Translations under genes and position numbers: made by a program
From: Chloroflexota bacterium
GTDB taxonomy: Bacteria > Chloroflexota > Limnocylindria > Limnocylindrales > CSP1-4
Length of the DNA stretch: 9,866 nt
NCBI GenBank assembly: GCA_015661135.1
Contig: JACVXW010000093.1
Location: forward strand, 1-9,866
Direction: 5' to 3'
Notes under the pieces: model-generated
What the model saw: the letters and a program-made list of their open reading frames with translations, nothing else
The model's database searches: none
Told to the model about the DNA's origin: nothing
Shown: piece after piece, positions 1-6,387 of the stretch
How the letters are laid out: the number at the start of each line of letters is the position of its first letter
Numbering within the stretch: the first letter of the stretch is position 1

Positions 1-86
1 GGGCCGCGTTCCAGCTGGCCGAGGAGACGGATGGCGACCGCGGCCTCGGTCCGCTCCTCACCGCTCGCCCGGGGATTGCCCGCGCG

Positions 87-974
87 GTGGCGATCCAGGG
101 CCAGAATCCGGACGTGGACACCCACGCGGACCTGTCTCGGCTCGCGGAACTGGCATGGGCCGAGCGCGTTCGGGCCAACCGCGACCAGGTGGATCGCGTC
201 CGCGAGGCGCCGGACGCGGCCGACTTCTACGCCTCGGTCAGCTCGATCTTCCGGGACGATCCCGACCGGTCCGGCGATCCGGTCCTGGACTGGCTTCGGA
301 CCATGGCGCGGCCGGACGATACCTGGCTGGACATCGGCGCCGGCGCCGGCCGCTACGCGCTCCCCATTGCACGCGGCGTCAGCCGCGTCATCTCCGTCGA
401 CCCGTCCGCCTCGATGCTCGGCGTCCTGCGAGAGACCATGGCCGCGCATGACATCACGAACGTGGACGTCGTTGAGGGCCGCTGGCCAGATGCCGCCACC
501 AGGATCCAGCCGGCCGACGTATCGCTGATTGCCCACGTCGGGTACGACACCGAGGCGATCGGGCCGTTCGTCGTCGCGATGGAAGCCGCGACGCGGCGGA
601 CATGCCTCGCGATCCTCATGGAACGAACGCCGGCAACGCTCGCCGCTCCGTTCTGGCCCCCTGTCCACGGTGAGGAGCGCATCCCGCTGCCGGCGCTGCC
701 GGCCTTCGTGGATCTCCTCGTGGCCCGCGGTCGAGCGCCAAGGGTCGAGATCGTCGAGGCCACGCGCCGCCGCTGGGGCAGCCGTGACGAACTGATCTCG
801 TTCGTCCGGAAGCAGCTCTGGACGCAGCCCGGCTCCCAGAAGGACCGCGCCATGCTCGACCTCGTCGAGCGCTGGGCGGAGACCGCCGCGGACGGGTCGA
901 TCGAACTGACGGTTACCGAGCCGTTGTCGATCGGCGCGGTCACCTGGGAGCCAGATCCCGAGCACGGCGGGTAG
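87..974 (+). CDS. Class I SAM-dependent methyltransferase
   Basis: Predicted 295-residue methyltransferase using S-adenosylmethionine. The SAM-binding motif I is visible as WLDIGAGAGRY (residues 80-90 from the GTG at 87), followed by the acidic end of strand 2 in VISVDPS (about 101-107) and a GRWPD segment near 131-135. Together these support a cytosolic Rossmann-fold methyltransferase; the substrate cannot be read from the sequence. The conserved body begins near residue 45 (DFYASV). The start is uncertain: GTG at 87 and GTG at 114 are both possible and neither has a clear ribosome binding site. The same frame is open with GC-rich third positions back to base 3, so the gene may begin outside the window. 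It is followed by a 571-base gap, so it is probably not part of the cox operon. Family call is firm; function is not. Confidence 0.85.
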   Translation: MAIQGQNPDVDTHADLSRLAELAWAERVRANRDQVDRVREAPDAADFYASVSSIFRDDPDRSGDPVLDWLRTMARPDDTWLDIGAGAGRYALPIARGVSRVISVDPSASMLGVLRETMAAHDITNVDVVEGRWPDAATRIQPADVSLIAHVGYDTEAIGPFVVAMEAATRRTCLAILMERTPATLAAPFWPPVHGEERIPLPALPAFVDLLVARGRAPRVEIVEATRRRWGSRDELISFVRKQLWTQPGSQKDRAMLDLVERWAETAADGSIELTVTEPLSIGAVTWEPDPEHGG

Positions 975-1235
975 CGAATCCCGGGGCCCGCGATCCGCGT
1001 GCGCATGCATCCCCTTTCCCGTGCGGCCCCCGGCAATCCTGGCTTGCGACCGCCCCCGGAGCACTGCGCGAGTAGCCGGCCGCCGACGGCAGCCGCGACC
1101 TCGAGATCCGCCGGACTTCCCGGTCGCGGCGTGGGCGTCGAGCGTGGCCGGGCCGGGCGATGCGCGCGACCGAGTGGCCGGGCGGGCTCGACCCCCGCCT
1201 GAACCTGGCGAGTGCTCCCCGGGGGAGCGTTGGCC
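975..1235. other. GC-rich gene-free stretch with inverted repeats
   Basis: No convincing gene lies between the methyltransferase stop and the tandem repeat. Visible structures are a 9-bp perfect inverted repeat (1092-1100 with 1122-1130, 21-base loop), a 6-bp stem with a 7-base loop (1181-1186 with 1194-1199), and a perfect palindrome GCTCCCCGGGGGAGC (1214-1228). None is followed by a T tract, so none is a standard intrinsic terminator, although any could end methyltransferase transcription in a very GC-rich genome. Open frames crossing it on both strands have arginine/proline-rich, low-complexity translations typical of GC-rich non-coding DNA. Confidence 0.6.
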
Positions 1236-1238
1236 ATG

Positions 1239-1328
1239 AAGCCGCGCCGGGCCGCGAAGCCGCGCCGGGCCGTGAAGCCGCGGCGGGCCGCGAAGCCGCG
1301 GCGGGCCGCGAAGCCGCGGCGGTCCGTG
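1239..1328. repeat. Tandem repeat, five copies of an 18-bp unit
   Basis: Five consecutive 18-base units start at 1239, 1257, 1275, 1293 and 1311. The consensus is AAGCCGCGGCGGGCCGCG. Copies 3 and 4 are identical; copies 1 and 2 have CGC for CGG at the third codon, and the last copy diverges at its end (TCCGTG). Because the period is a multiple of three, every frame stays open: KPRRAA on one plus frame, GREAAA on another, and a GFAARR-type repeat on the minus strand. An ATG at 1236 with a G-rich stretch 9-16 bases upstream could start a lysine/arginine-rich peptide, but codon use after the repeat is not coding-like. More likely a minisatellite or protein-binding array just upstream of the cox promoter. 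Confidence 0.9.
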
Positions 1329-1371
1329 TCCGGCACAGACGTTTGGATGCCTACAACGCCTCCGATTCTTG

Positions 1372-1400
1372 TTGACGCAACGAGACCGGAGGCGGATACT
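1372..1400 (+). promoter_or_regulatory. Predicted sigma70-type promoter of the cox operon
   Basis: TTGACG (1372-1377, five of six to the -35 consensus) is separated by exactly 17 bases from GATACT (1395-1400, four of six to the -10 consensus). It lies in the least GC-rich part of the gap between the methyltransferase and coxM. Transcription would start near 1407, giving a leader of about 140 bases before the coxM ATG. No activator site is recognised, though the tandem repeat ends 43 bases upstream of the -35. Inferred from consensus match only. Confidence 0.6.
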
Positions 1401-1426
1401 CGGCCCTTACCGCACCGGACCCCCGA

Positions 1427-1449
1427 AACGGGGCTCATAGCGCCCCGTT
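1427..1449 (+). promoter_or_regulatory. Leader hairpin 1
   Basis: AACGGGGC (1427-1434) and GCCCCGTT (1442-1449) form a perfect 8-bp stem around the 7-base loop TCATAGC. Two further pairs (C1424-G1451 and G1425-C1450) can stack beyond a bulged A at 1426. It would be the first structure in the cox transcript, about 20 bases after the predicted start. No T tract follows immediately, so it is not a standard terminator. Confidence 0.55.
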
Positions 1450-1475
1450 CGCCGGCCCGATCGTCATTCCAGCCT

Positions 1476-1502
1476 CTGTCCGCACCTTTGGCGTGCGGAC
1501 AG
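1476..1502 (+). promoter_or_regulatory. Leader hairpin 2, perfect 10-bp stem
   Basis: CTGTCCGCAC (1476-1485) is exactly complementary to GTGCGGACAG (1493-1502), with the 7-base loop CTTTGGC. It is the strongest inverted repeat in the leader and lies 43 bases upstream of the coxM start. It could act as an RNA structure in the 5' leader or, as DNA, as an operator with two 10-bp half sites. No terminator T run follows. Confidence 0.6.
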
Positions 1503-1506
1503 CGCA

Positions 1507-1534
1507 CCCTCCGCGATGGAGGGCAAAGAGGAGG
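1507..1534 (+). promoter_or_regulatory. Leader hairpin 3 with alternative pairing to the coxM ribosome binding site
   Basis: CCCTCC (1507-1512) pairs with GGAGGG (1518-1523) across the 5-base loop GCGAT. The coxM Shine-Dalgarno sequence GAGGAGG follows at 1528-1534, 11 bases before the ATG. Its GGAGG (1530-1534) is also complementary to CCTCC (1508-1512). The same CCTCC can therefore pair either with the upstream decoy or with the ribosome binding site, which are mutually exclusive states. The pairing is seen in the sequence; a regulatory role is inference. Confidence 0.5.
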
Positions 1535-1545
1535 ATCGATCGACG

Positions 1546-2415
1546 ATGATTCCTGCAGCCTTCGACTACGTGCGGCCCGCCGACATCGGCGAGGCGCTAC
1601 GGATCCTGAAGGAACGGGAGGGGGAGGCGAAGGTCCTCTCTGGTGGCTACAGCCTGCTGCCCCTCCTCAAGCTGCGGCTGGCCCAGCCGGCCCTCCTCGT
1701 CGACATCCAGGCCCTCGGCGGTCTGGACGGCATCAGCCGGACGGACGACGACATGCGGATCGGCGCGCGCGCCACGCACCGCCGAATCCTCGAGGACGAC
1801 GGCCTCGCTGCGGTCCTCCCGATCATGCGTGACGCGGCCGGCGGCATCGGTGACCCGCAGATTCGCAACTGGGGCACGATCGGCGGATCCGTCGCCCACG
1901 CAGACCCTGCCGCGGACTGGCCGGCCGTCCTCCAGGCCCTCCACGCCTCGATCGTTCTCCGGAGCGCCGGGGGCGAACGAGTCGTGCCAGCTCGGGGCTT
2001 CTTCATCGACACCTTCCAGACCGGCATCGAGGCGACGGAGATCCTGACCGAGATCCGGATCCCGTTGCCGGCCCCGCGGAGCGGCGGCAGCTACCAGAAG
2101 CTGGAGCGCCGCGCGGGCGACTTCTCGACGGTCGGGGCCGCCGTCCAGATGACCCTCGGCGGCGATGGACGGATTGCCCAGCTGGGGATCGGTCTCACCG
2201 CGGTCGGCGATGCACCGTTCGCGGCCACCCATGCCGAGGATGCACTGCGTGGGGCAAAGCCGGGCGACGAGATGTTCCGTGAAGCAGCCGCCGCGGCCTC
2301 GCGCCAGAGCCGGCCCGCCGATGACAGCCACGGCCCGGCCGAGTACAAGCGGGCCATGGTCACCGAGATGACGTTCCGAGCGCTGCGTGCGGCGTTCGGG
2401 CGCGCCCTCGCCTGA
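1546..2415 (+). CDS. coxM: Aerobic CO dehydrogenase medium subunit, FAD-binding (CoxM)
   Basis: FAD subunit (289 residues) of the molybdenum CO dehydrogenase. It takes electrons from the iron-sulfur clusters of CoxS and passes them to the respiratory chain. The start MIPAAFDYVRP is typical of the family. The two FAD diphosphate-binding motifs of this family are visible: SGGYSLLP (residues 32-39, family form AGGHS/AGGQS) and TIGGSVAHADPAAD (111-124). The length matches the usual 285-290. The ATG at 1546 is chosen over the in-frame ATG at 1516 because a strong GAGGAGG lies at 1528-1534, and the 1516 start would lie inside leader hairpin 3. It is the first gene of the apparent operon, with coxS starting 10 bases after its stop. 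On its own it could belong to another xanthine-oxidase-family enzyme; CoxL settles the identity. Confidence 0.95.
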   Translation: MIPAAFDYVRPADIGEALRILKEREGEAKVLSGGYSLLPLLKLRLAQPALLVDIQALGGLDGISRTDDDMRIGARATHRRILEDDGLAAVLPIMRDAAGGIGDPQIRNWGTIGGSVAHADPAADWPAVLQALHASIVLRSAGGERVVPARGFFIDTFQTGIEATEILTEIRIPLPAPRSGGSYQKLERRAGDFSTVGAAVQMTLGGDGRIAQLGIGLTAVGDAPFAATHAEDALRGAKPGDEMFREAAAAASRQSRPADDSHGPAEYKRAMVTEMTFRALRAAFGRALA

Positions 2416-2425
2416 GGAGCCGACG

Positions 2426-2935
2426 ATGACAACGCAGCACGTCAAGGTCACCGTCAACGGGGAGGTGCGGGAAGCGGACGTCGAGCCGCGCCTCCTCCTC
2501 GTCCACCTCCTCCGGGAGAACTTCGGCCTCACCGGCACGCACGTCGGCTGTGACACCAGCAACTGCGGCGCGTGCACGGTCCACGTCAACGGCATGAGCG
2601 CCAAGAGCTGCACCATGCTGGCCGTCCAGGCGGACGGCGCCGAGGTGAAGACGATCGAGGGCATGGCCAACGGGGCTGCCCTGCATCCGCTCCAGCAGGG
2701 CTTCTGGGACCAGCACGGCCTCCAGTGCGGCTTCTGCACCCCCGGGATGATCATGCAATCGGCCTGGCTCCTGGAGCAGAACCCGGACCCCAGCGAGGAC
2801 GAGATCCGGCTGGGGATCAGCGGCAATCTCTGCCGCTGCACCGGCTACGTGAACATCGTGAAGGCCATCCAGCAGGCCGCGGGCGAGCTCCGGGCCGCCG
2901 ATGCGGCACCGGTCGCGTCGGTCACGGCGAGCTGA
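2426..2935 (+). CDS. coxS: Aerobic CO dehydrogenase small subunit, [2Fe-2S] (CoxS)
   Basis: Iron-sulfur subunit (169 residues) that carries electrons from the Mo/Cu site of CoxL to the FAD of CoxM. The plant-ferredoxin-like N-terminal domain holds one cluster through C42, C47, C50 and C62 (GCDTSNCGAC then SC). The helical C-terminal domain holds the second through C101, C104, C136 and C138 (QCGFCTPGM and CRCTGY). All eight ligands and the conserved Q100 are present. The ATG at 2426 has GAGGAG at 2414-2419, overlapping the coxM stop. An extension upstream to 2387 would run into coxM and has no support. The 13-base gap to coxL indicates co-translation. The last 15 residues form an alanine-rich tail of variable type. 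Confidence 0.96.
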   Translation: MTTQHVKVTVNGEVREADVEPRLLLVHLLRENFGLTGTHVGCDTSNCGACTVHVNGMSAKSCTMLAVQADGAEVKTIEGMANGAALHPLQQGFWDQHGLQCGFCTPGMIMQSAWLLEQNPDPSEDEIRLGISGNLCRCTGYVNIVKAIQQAAGELRAADAAPVASVTAS

Positions 2936-2948
2936 GGGGAACGACGAG

Positions 2949-5288
2949 ATGACCACCGAGACTGAACCCCGCACCAGCGCCGCGATCGGGGGCATGGGCC
3001 ACTCGGTCAAGCGCAAGGAAGATCCCCGCTTCATCCGCGGGGCCGGTGAATACATCGAGGACGTCGTCCTGCCCGGCATGCTCTGGATGGACATCGTCCG
3101 GACGCCGTACGCCCACGCCACAATCAAGTCGATCGACGCGTCCGAGGCGCTCAAGATCCCCGGCGTGCTCGCCGTCATCACCGGTGCGGACCTCGAGAAG
3201 GCCGGCCTTCACTGGATGCCGACCCTCGCCGGCGACAAGCAGATGGTGCTGCCGACGACAACGGTCATGTACCAGGCCCAGGAGGTCGCTGCGGTCGTCG
3301 CGACCAATCGGTATGCGGCTGCCGACGGCGTCGCGGCCGTGTTCGTTGACTACGAGCCGCTGCCGGTGATCGTGGATCCGCACAAGTCCCTCCGTCCGGA
3401 TGCCTTCGTCCTCCGACCGGACCGGGGTCCGGACAAGGCGAACAACCACATCTGGCATTGGGAATCGGGCGACAAGGCCGCCACGGACGCGGCGCTCGCG
3501 GCCGCCGAGGTCCGGGTCTCCGAGGACATCTACATCCCCCGGATCCACGTCGCCTCCATCGAGACGTGCGGCTGCGTCGCGGACTGGGACGCGGTCCGCG
3601 GTCAGTTGACGCTCCATATGACGAGCCAGGCGCCGCACGCCATCCGGACGGTGCTCGCGCTCGTGTCCGGCCTGCCGGAGCAGAACATCCGGGTCAAGAC
3701 CCACGACATCGGCGGCGGTTTCGGCGGCAAGGTGCCGGTCTATCCGGGCTACGTCCTCGCGGTCGTCGCCTCGCTGACGGTCGGCAAGCCGGTCAAGTGG
3801 ATCGAGGATCGATCCGAGAACCTCCAGGCGGACAGCTTCGCGAGGGACTACCACATCCACGCTGAGCTGGGCGCCACCAAGGCCGGCAAGATCACCAGCC
3901 TCAAGGTAAAGACCATTGCGGACCACGGCTACACGGACGCGGCCGCGGATCCGTCCAAGTTCCCGGCCGGCCTGTTCAACGTCATCACCGGCTCGTACGA
4001 CTTCCCGAACGCATTCGTCGAAGTGGACGGGGTCTACACCAACAAGCCGCCGGGCGGCGTGGCGTACCGTTGCTCGTTCCGCGTGACCGAGGCGGTCCAC
4101 GCCATCGAGCAGATGGTGGACATCCTCGCCCACGACATCGGCAAGGATCCCGCCCAGCTGCGGATGGAGAACTTCATCCAGCCGGAGCAGTTCCCGTACA
4201 AGACGCCGACGGGCTGGGAGTACGACTCCGGCAACTACGGGGTCGCCCTCCAGAAGGCCATGGACATGATTGGCTATGCCGATCTCCGCAAGGAGCAGGC
4301 CGAGAAGCGCGCCAGGGGCGAGCTCATGGGCATCGGCATCAGCAGCTTCACCGAGATCGTGGGTGCCGGACCGTCCAAGGACTTCGACATCATCGGCATC
4401 AAGATGTTCGATTCGTGCGAGATCCGGGTCCATCCCACGGGCAAGGTGACCGCCAGGATCGGCGTCCAGTCCCAGGGCCAAGGCCACGAGACCACCTTCG
4501 CCCAGATCATCGCCGAGGAGCTCGGCTTCGACACGGACACCGCGCCCTACGGGCTCGGCACCTACGCGTCGCGATCCACGCCGGTTGCCGGGGCGGCGAC
4601 GGCCATGGCCTCGCGAAAGATCCTCGACAAGGCCCGCAAGATCGCGGCCCACCTCCTCGAATGCGCCGAGGACGACCTCGACTGGGAGCCCGGCAAGTTC
4701 ACCGTCAAGGGATCGCCGGACCGGTTCAAGACGATCCAGGAAATCAGCTTCGCGGCCTATACGAACCATCCCCAGGGGATGGAGGCCGGCCTCGAGGCCG
4801 TCGACTACTACGATCCGCCGAACCTGACGTTCCCGTTCGGGAGCTACATCTGCGTCGTGGACATCGACAAGACCACGGGTCAGGTCACCGTCCGCCGCTT
4901 CGTGGCGGTGGACGACTGCGGCAACATCATCAACCCGATGATCGTGGACGGCCAGATCCACGGCGGGCTCACGATGGGCTTCGCCCCGGCGCTGTACGAG
5001 TCGATCACCTACGACGAGCTTGGCAACAACCAGGCCGGGACATTCATGGACTACCTCCTCCCGACGGCGGTCGAGACGCCGAGGTGGGAGACGGGCAAGA
5101 CCATCACCCCCTCGCCACATCACCCGATCGGCGCGAAGGGCGTTGGGGAGTCCGCCACCGTGGGCGCTCCGCCGGCGATCGTGAATGCCGTCGTGGATGC
5201 CATGTGGCATCTCGGCGTGCGCAAGATCGACATCCCGATGACGCCCCAGAAGGTCTGGGCCATCCTCCACGAGAAGGGCGTCGCCTGA
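2949..5288 (+). CDS. coxL: Form I aerobic CO dehydrogenase large catalytic subunit (CoxL)
   Basis: Catalytic subunit (779 residues) oxidising CO with water to CO2 at a molybdopterin cytosine dinucleotide-Cu site. The form I signature AYRCSFR lies at residues 372-378, with the copper-binding cysteine at C375 (codon 4071-4073). Form II relatives have AYRGAGR there, so this is a genuine CO dehydrogenase. Other cofactor and active-site motifs are present: TSQAPH (225-230), DIGGGFGGK (253-261), SQGQGHET (508-515), DTDTAPYGLGTY (528-539) and GVGES (731-735) with the catalytic base E734. The protein is slightly shorter than the roughly 800-810 residues of known CoxL. Part of the difference is an apparent gap at ELGFDTDTAP (524-533), where relatives carry about ten more residues. 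The ATG at 2949 has GAGGGGA at 2934-2940. The stop overlaps the next start as TGATG. Confidence 0.97.
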   Translation: MTTETEPRTSAAIGGMGHSVKRKEDPRFIRGAGEYIEDVVLPGMLWMDIVRTPYAHATIKSIDASEALKIPGVLAVITGADLEKAGLHWMPTLAGDKQMVLPTTTVMYQAQEVAAVVATNRYAAADGVAAVFVDYEPLPVIVDPHKSLRPDAFVLRPDRGPDKANNHIWHWESGDKAATDAALAAAEVRVSEDIYIPRIHVASIETCGCVADWDAVRGQLTLHMTSQAPHAIRTVLALVSGLPEQNIRVKTHDIGGGFGGKVPVYPGYVLAVVASLTVGKPVKWIEDRSENLQADSFARDYHIHAELGATKAGKITSLKVKTIADHGYTDAAADPSKFPAGLFNVITGSYDFPNAFVEVDGVYTNKPPGGVAYRCSFRVTEAVHAIEQMVDILAHDIGKDPAQLRMENFIQPEQFPYKTPTGWEYDSGNYGVALQKAMDMIGYADLRKEQAEKRARGELMGIGISSFTEIVGAGPSKDFDIIGIKMFDSCEIRVHPTGKVTARIGVQSQGQGHETTFAQIIAEELGFDTDTAPYGLGTYASRSTPVAGAATAMASRKILDKARKIAAHLLECAEDDLDWEPGKFTVKGSPDRFKTIQEISFAAYTNHPQGMEAGLEAVDYYDPPNLTFPFGSYICVVDIDKTTGQVTVRRFVAVDDCGNIINPMIVDGQIHGGLTMGFAPALYESITYDELGNNQAGTFMDYLLPTAVETPRWETGKTITPSPHHPIGAKGVGESATVGAPPAIVNAVVDAMWHLGVRKIDIPMTPQKVWAILHEKGVA

Positions 5289-6340
5289 TGGCGGCCGGCC
5301 GCTCCATCCATGCCCGCGCGGCGGAACTGGAAGCGGGCGGCCGGCGGTTCGTCCTGGCGACCGTCGTGGCCGTACGCCGACCCACGTCGGCCCGGCCCGG
5401 CGCGTCCGGGATCGTCCACCCGGACGGAACGATCGAGGGCTGGGTCGGCGGCAGCTGCGCCCAGCCCGTGGTCGTCCGCGAGGCGCTCCGTGCGCTCGCG
5501 GATGGGCAGCCCCGCCTGCTCCGGCTCTCGAAGGACGGGCCGGGCGAGGGTCGTCGGGCCGATGGCGTCGTGGAACTTGTCATGACCTGCCACTCGGGCG
5601 GGACGCTGGAGATCTACGTGGAGCCACATCTGCCCGCCCCGCACCTGTGGGTCGCCGGCACGACCCCCATCGCTTCGGCACTCGTGGCGCAGGGCGCGGC
5701 GAGCGGCTGGCGCGTCTCGCTCTTCGATCCCGTCGCGGACCCGGAGGCGTTCCCCGCCGCGGAGGCGGTCCTCGGAGACCGCGATCTCGCCCGGCTGGAA
5801 TTCGGCGCACCGCCGTACGTGGTCGTCGCCACGCAGGGCATCTGGGATGAGGAGGCGGTTTCGACCGCGCTGCGCCGCGACGTCGCCTATGTCGGACTCG
5901 TCGCCTCGCCCACGCGGGCGACCGTTGTCCGGACCTGGCTGCGCGAGGAGGCCGGCTTGGCCGAGGATCGGATCGCGGCACTCCGGGCGCCAGCGGGCCT
6001 CGACATCGGTGCCGAGACGGCCGAGGAGGTCGCCCTCTCGATCCTCGCCGAGCTCGTCCAGGTGCGCCGCGGCCGAGCCGACTTCGTGGCCGCTCCCGGT
6101 CCCGCGACGATGGCCGGCCGAACCGAGGCGCCCATGCAGCTGCCGATCGTCGACGACATCGTGCTGCTCGACCCCGTCTGCGGGATGACGGTGGACCGGC
6201 GCGAAGTCCGGCATCTTGCCGAGCACGAGGGTGTCGTCTACGCGTTCTGTGCCATGAGTTGCCGGACCCGGTTCATCCACGATCCTGCCGCGTTCGTGCC
6301 CGCGTCCGTATCATCCGAGTCCGCATCCCCCGAGGCCTGA
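5288..6340 (+). CDS. coxF: XdhC/CoxF-family Mo-cofactor maturation protein fused to a YHS domain
   Basis: Predicted 350-residue accessory protein. The N-terminal part (about 1-110) is XdhC/CoxI-like, with the conserved GWVGGSCAQPVVVREALRAL (51-70). The middle (about 115-260) is the Rossmann-like XdhC C-terminal domain, beginning HLWVAGTTPIASAL and ending PAGLDIGAETAEEVALSILAE. XdhC proteins bind molybdenum cofactor and help sulfurate and insert it, so a CO dehydrogenase maturation role is likely. Residues 294-336 add a YHS domain: LDPVCGMTVD, then YAFCAMSCRTRF and DPAAF, with C298, C321 and C325 able to bind metal. The ATG at 5288 overlaps the coxL TGA by one base, implying translational coupling. 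The symbol follows its position after coxL and before coxG; coxI belongs to the same family and cannot be excluded. Confidence 0.88.
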   Translation: MAAGRSIHARAAELEAGGRRFVLATVVAVRRPTSARPGASGIVHPDGTIEGWVGGSCAQPVVVREALRALADGQPRLLRLSKDGPGEGRRADGVVELVMTCHSGGTLEIYVEPHLPAPHLWVAGTTPIASALVAQGAASGWRVSLFDPVADPEAFPAAEAVLGDRDLARLEFGAPPYVVVATQGIWDEEAVSTALRRDVAYVGLVASPTRATVVRTWLREEAGLAEDRIAALRAPAGLDIGAETAEEVALSILAELVQVRRGRADFVAAPGPATMAGRTEAPMQLPIVDDIVLLDPVCGMTVDRREVRHLAEHEGVVYAFCAMSCRTRFIHDPAAFVPASVSSESASPEA

Positions 6341-6387
6341 CCGACCGGTCGAGCGCCCTCTCGCGGCTAACCACTGGAGGCAACTGG

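Noticed and set aside
967..991. Possible terminator at the methyltransferase stop (GCGGG pairing with CCCGC)
   Set aside because: Only five base pairs around a 15-base loop and no following T run.
1181..1199. A hairpin resembling a tRNA T-arm (6-bp stem, loop CTCGACC), with a D-arm-like GACCGAGTGG just before it
   Set aside because: No acceptor stem, anticodon arm or correct spacing can be assembled around it, and the loop lacks the invariant TTC.
353..1507. A 384-residue minus-strand frame spanning the gap and the methyltransferase
   Set aside because: It is antisense to a well-supported gene, crosses the tandem repeat and hairpins, and has low-complexity composition without domains.
1212..1832. 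A plus-strand frame coding for KPRRAA repeats and continuing into coxM
   Set aside because: Codon use after the repeat (1330-1400) is not coding-like, it covers the predicted promoter and leader, and it runs about 290 bases into coxM in the wrong frame. A short repeat peptide is not excluded but unsupported.
2922..5270. A 782-residue open frame antisense to the whole of coxL
   Set aside because: Its translation is rich in D, R, V, L, G and H with no recognisable domain. It mirrors the GC-rich codons of coxL, a usual artefact in high-GC genomes.
4070..5287. Upstream extension of the XdhC-YHS frame through most of coxL
   Set aside because: The frame is open only because of GC bias. The XdhC family N-terminus matches the ATG at 5288, which overlaps the coxL stop.
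6342..6351. Palindrome CGACCGGTCG between coxF and coxG
   Set aside because: Ten bases, no loop and no T tract; expected by chance in GC-rich DNA and not enough to call a terminator or operator.
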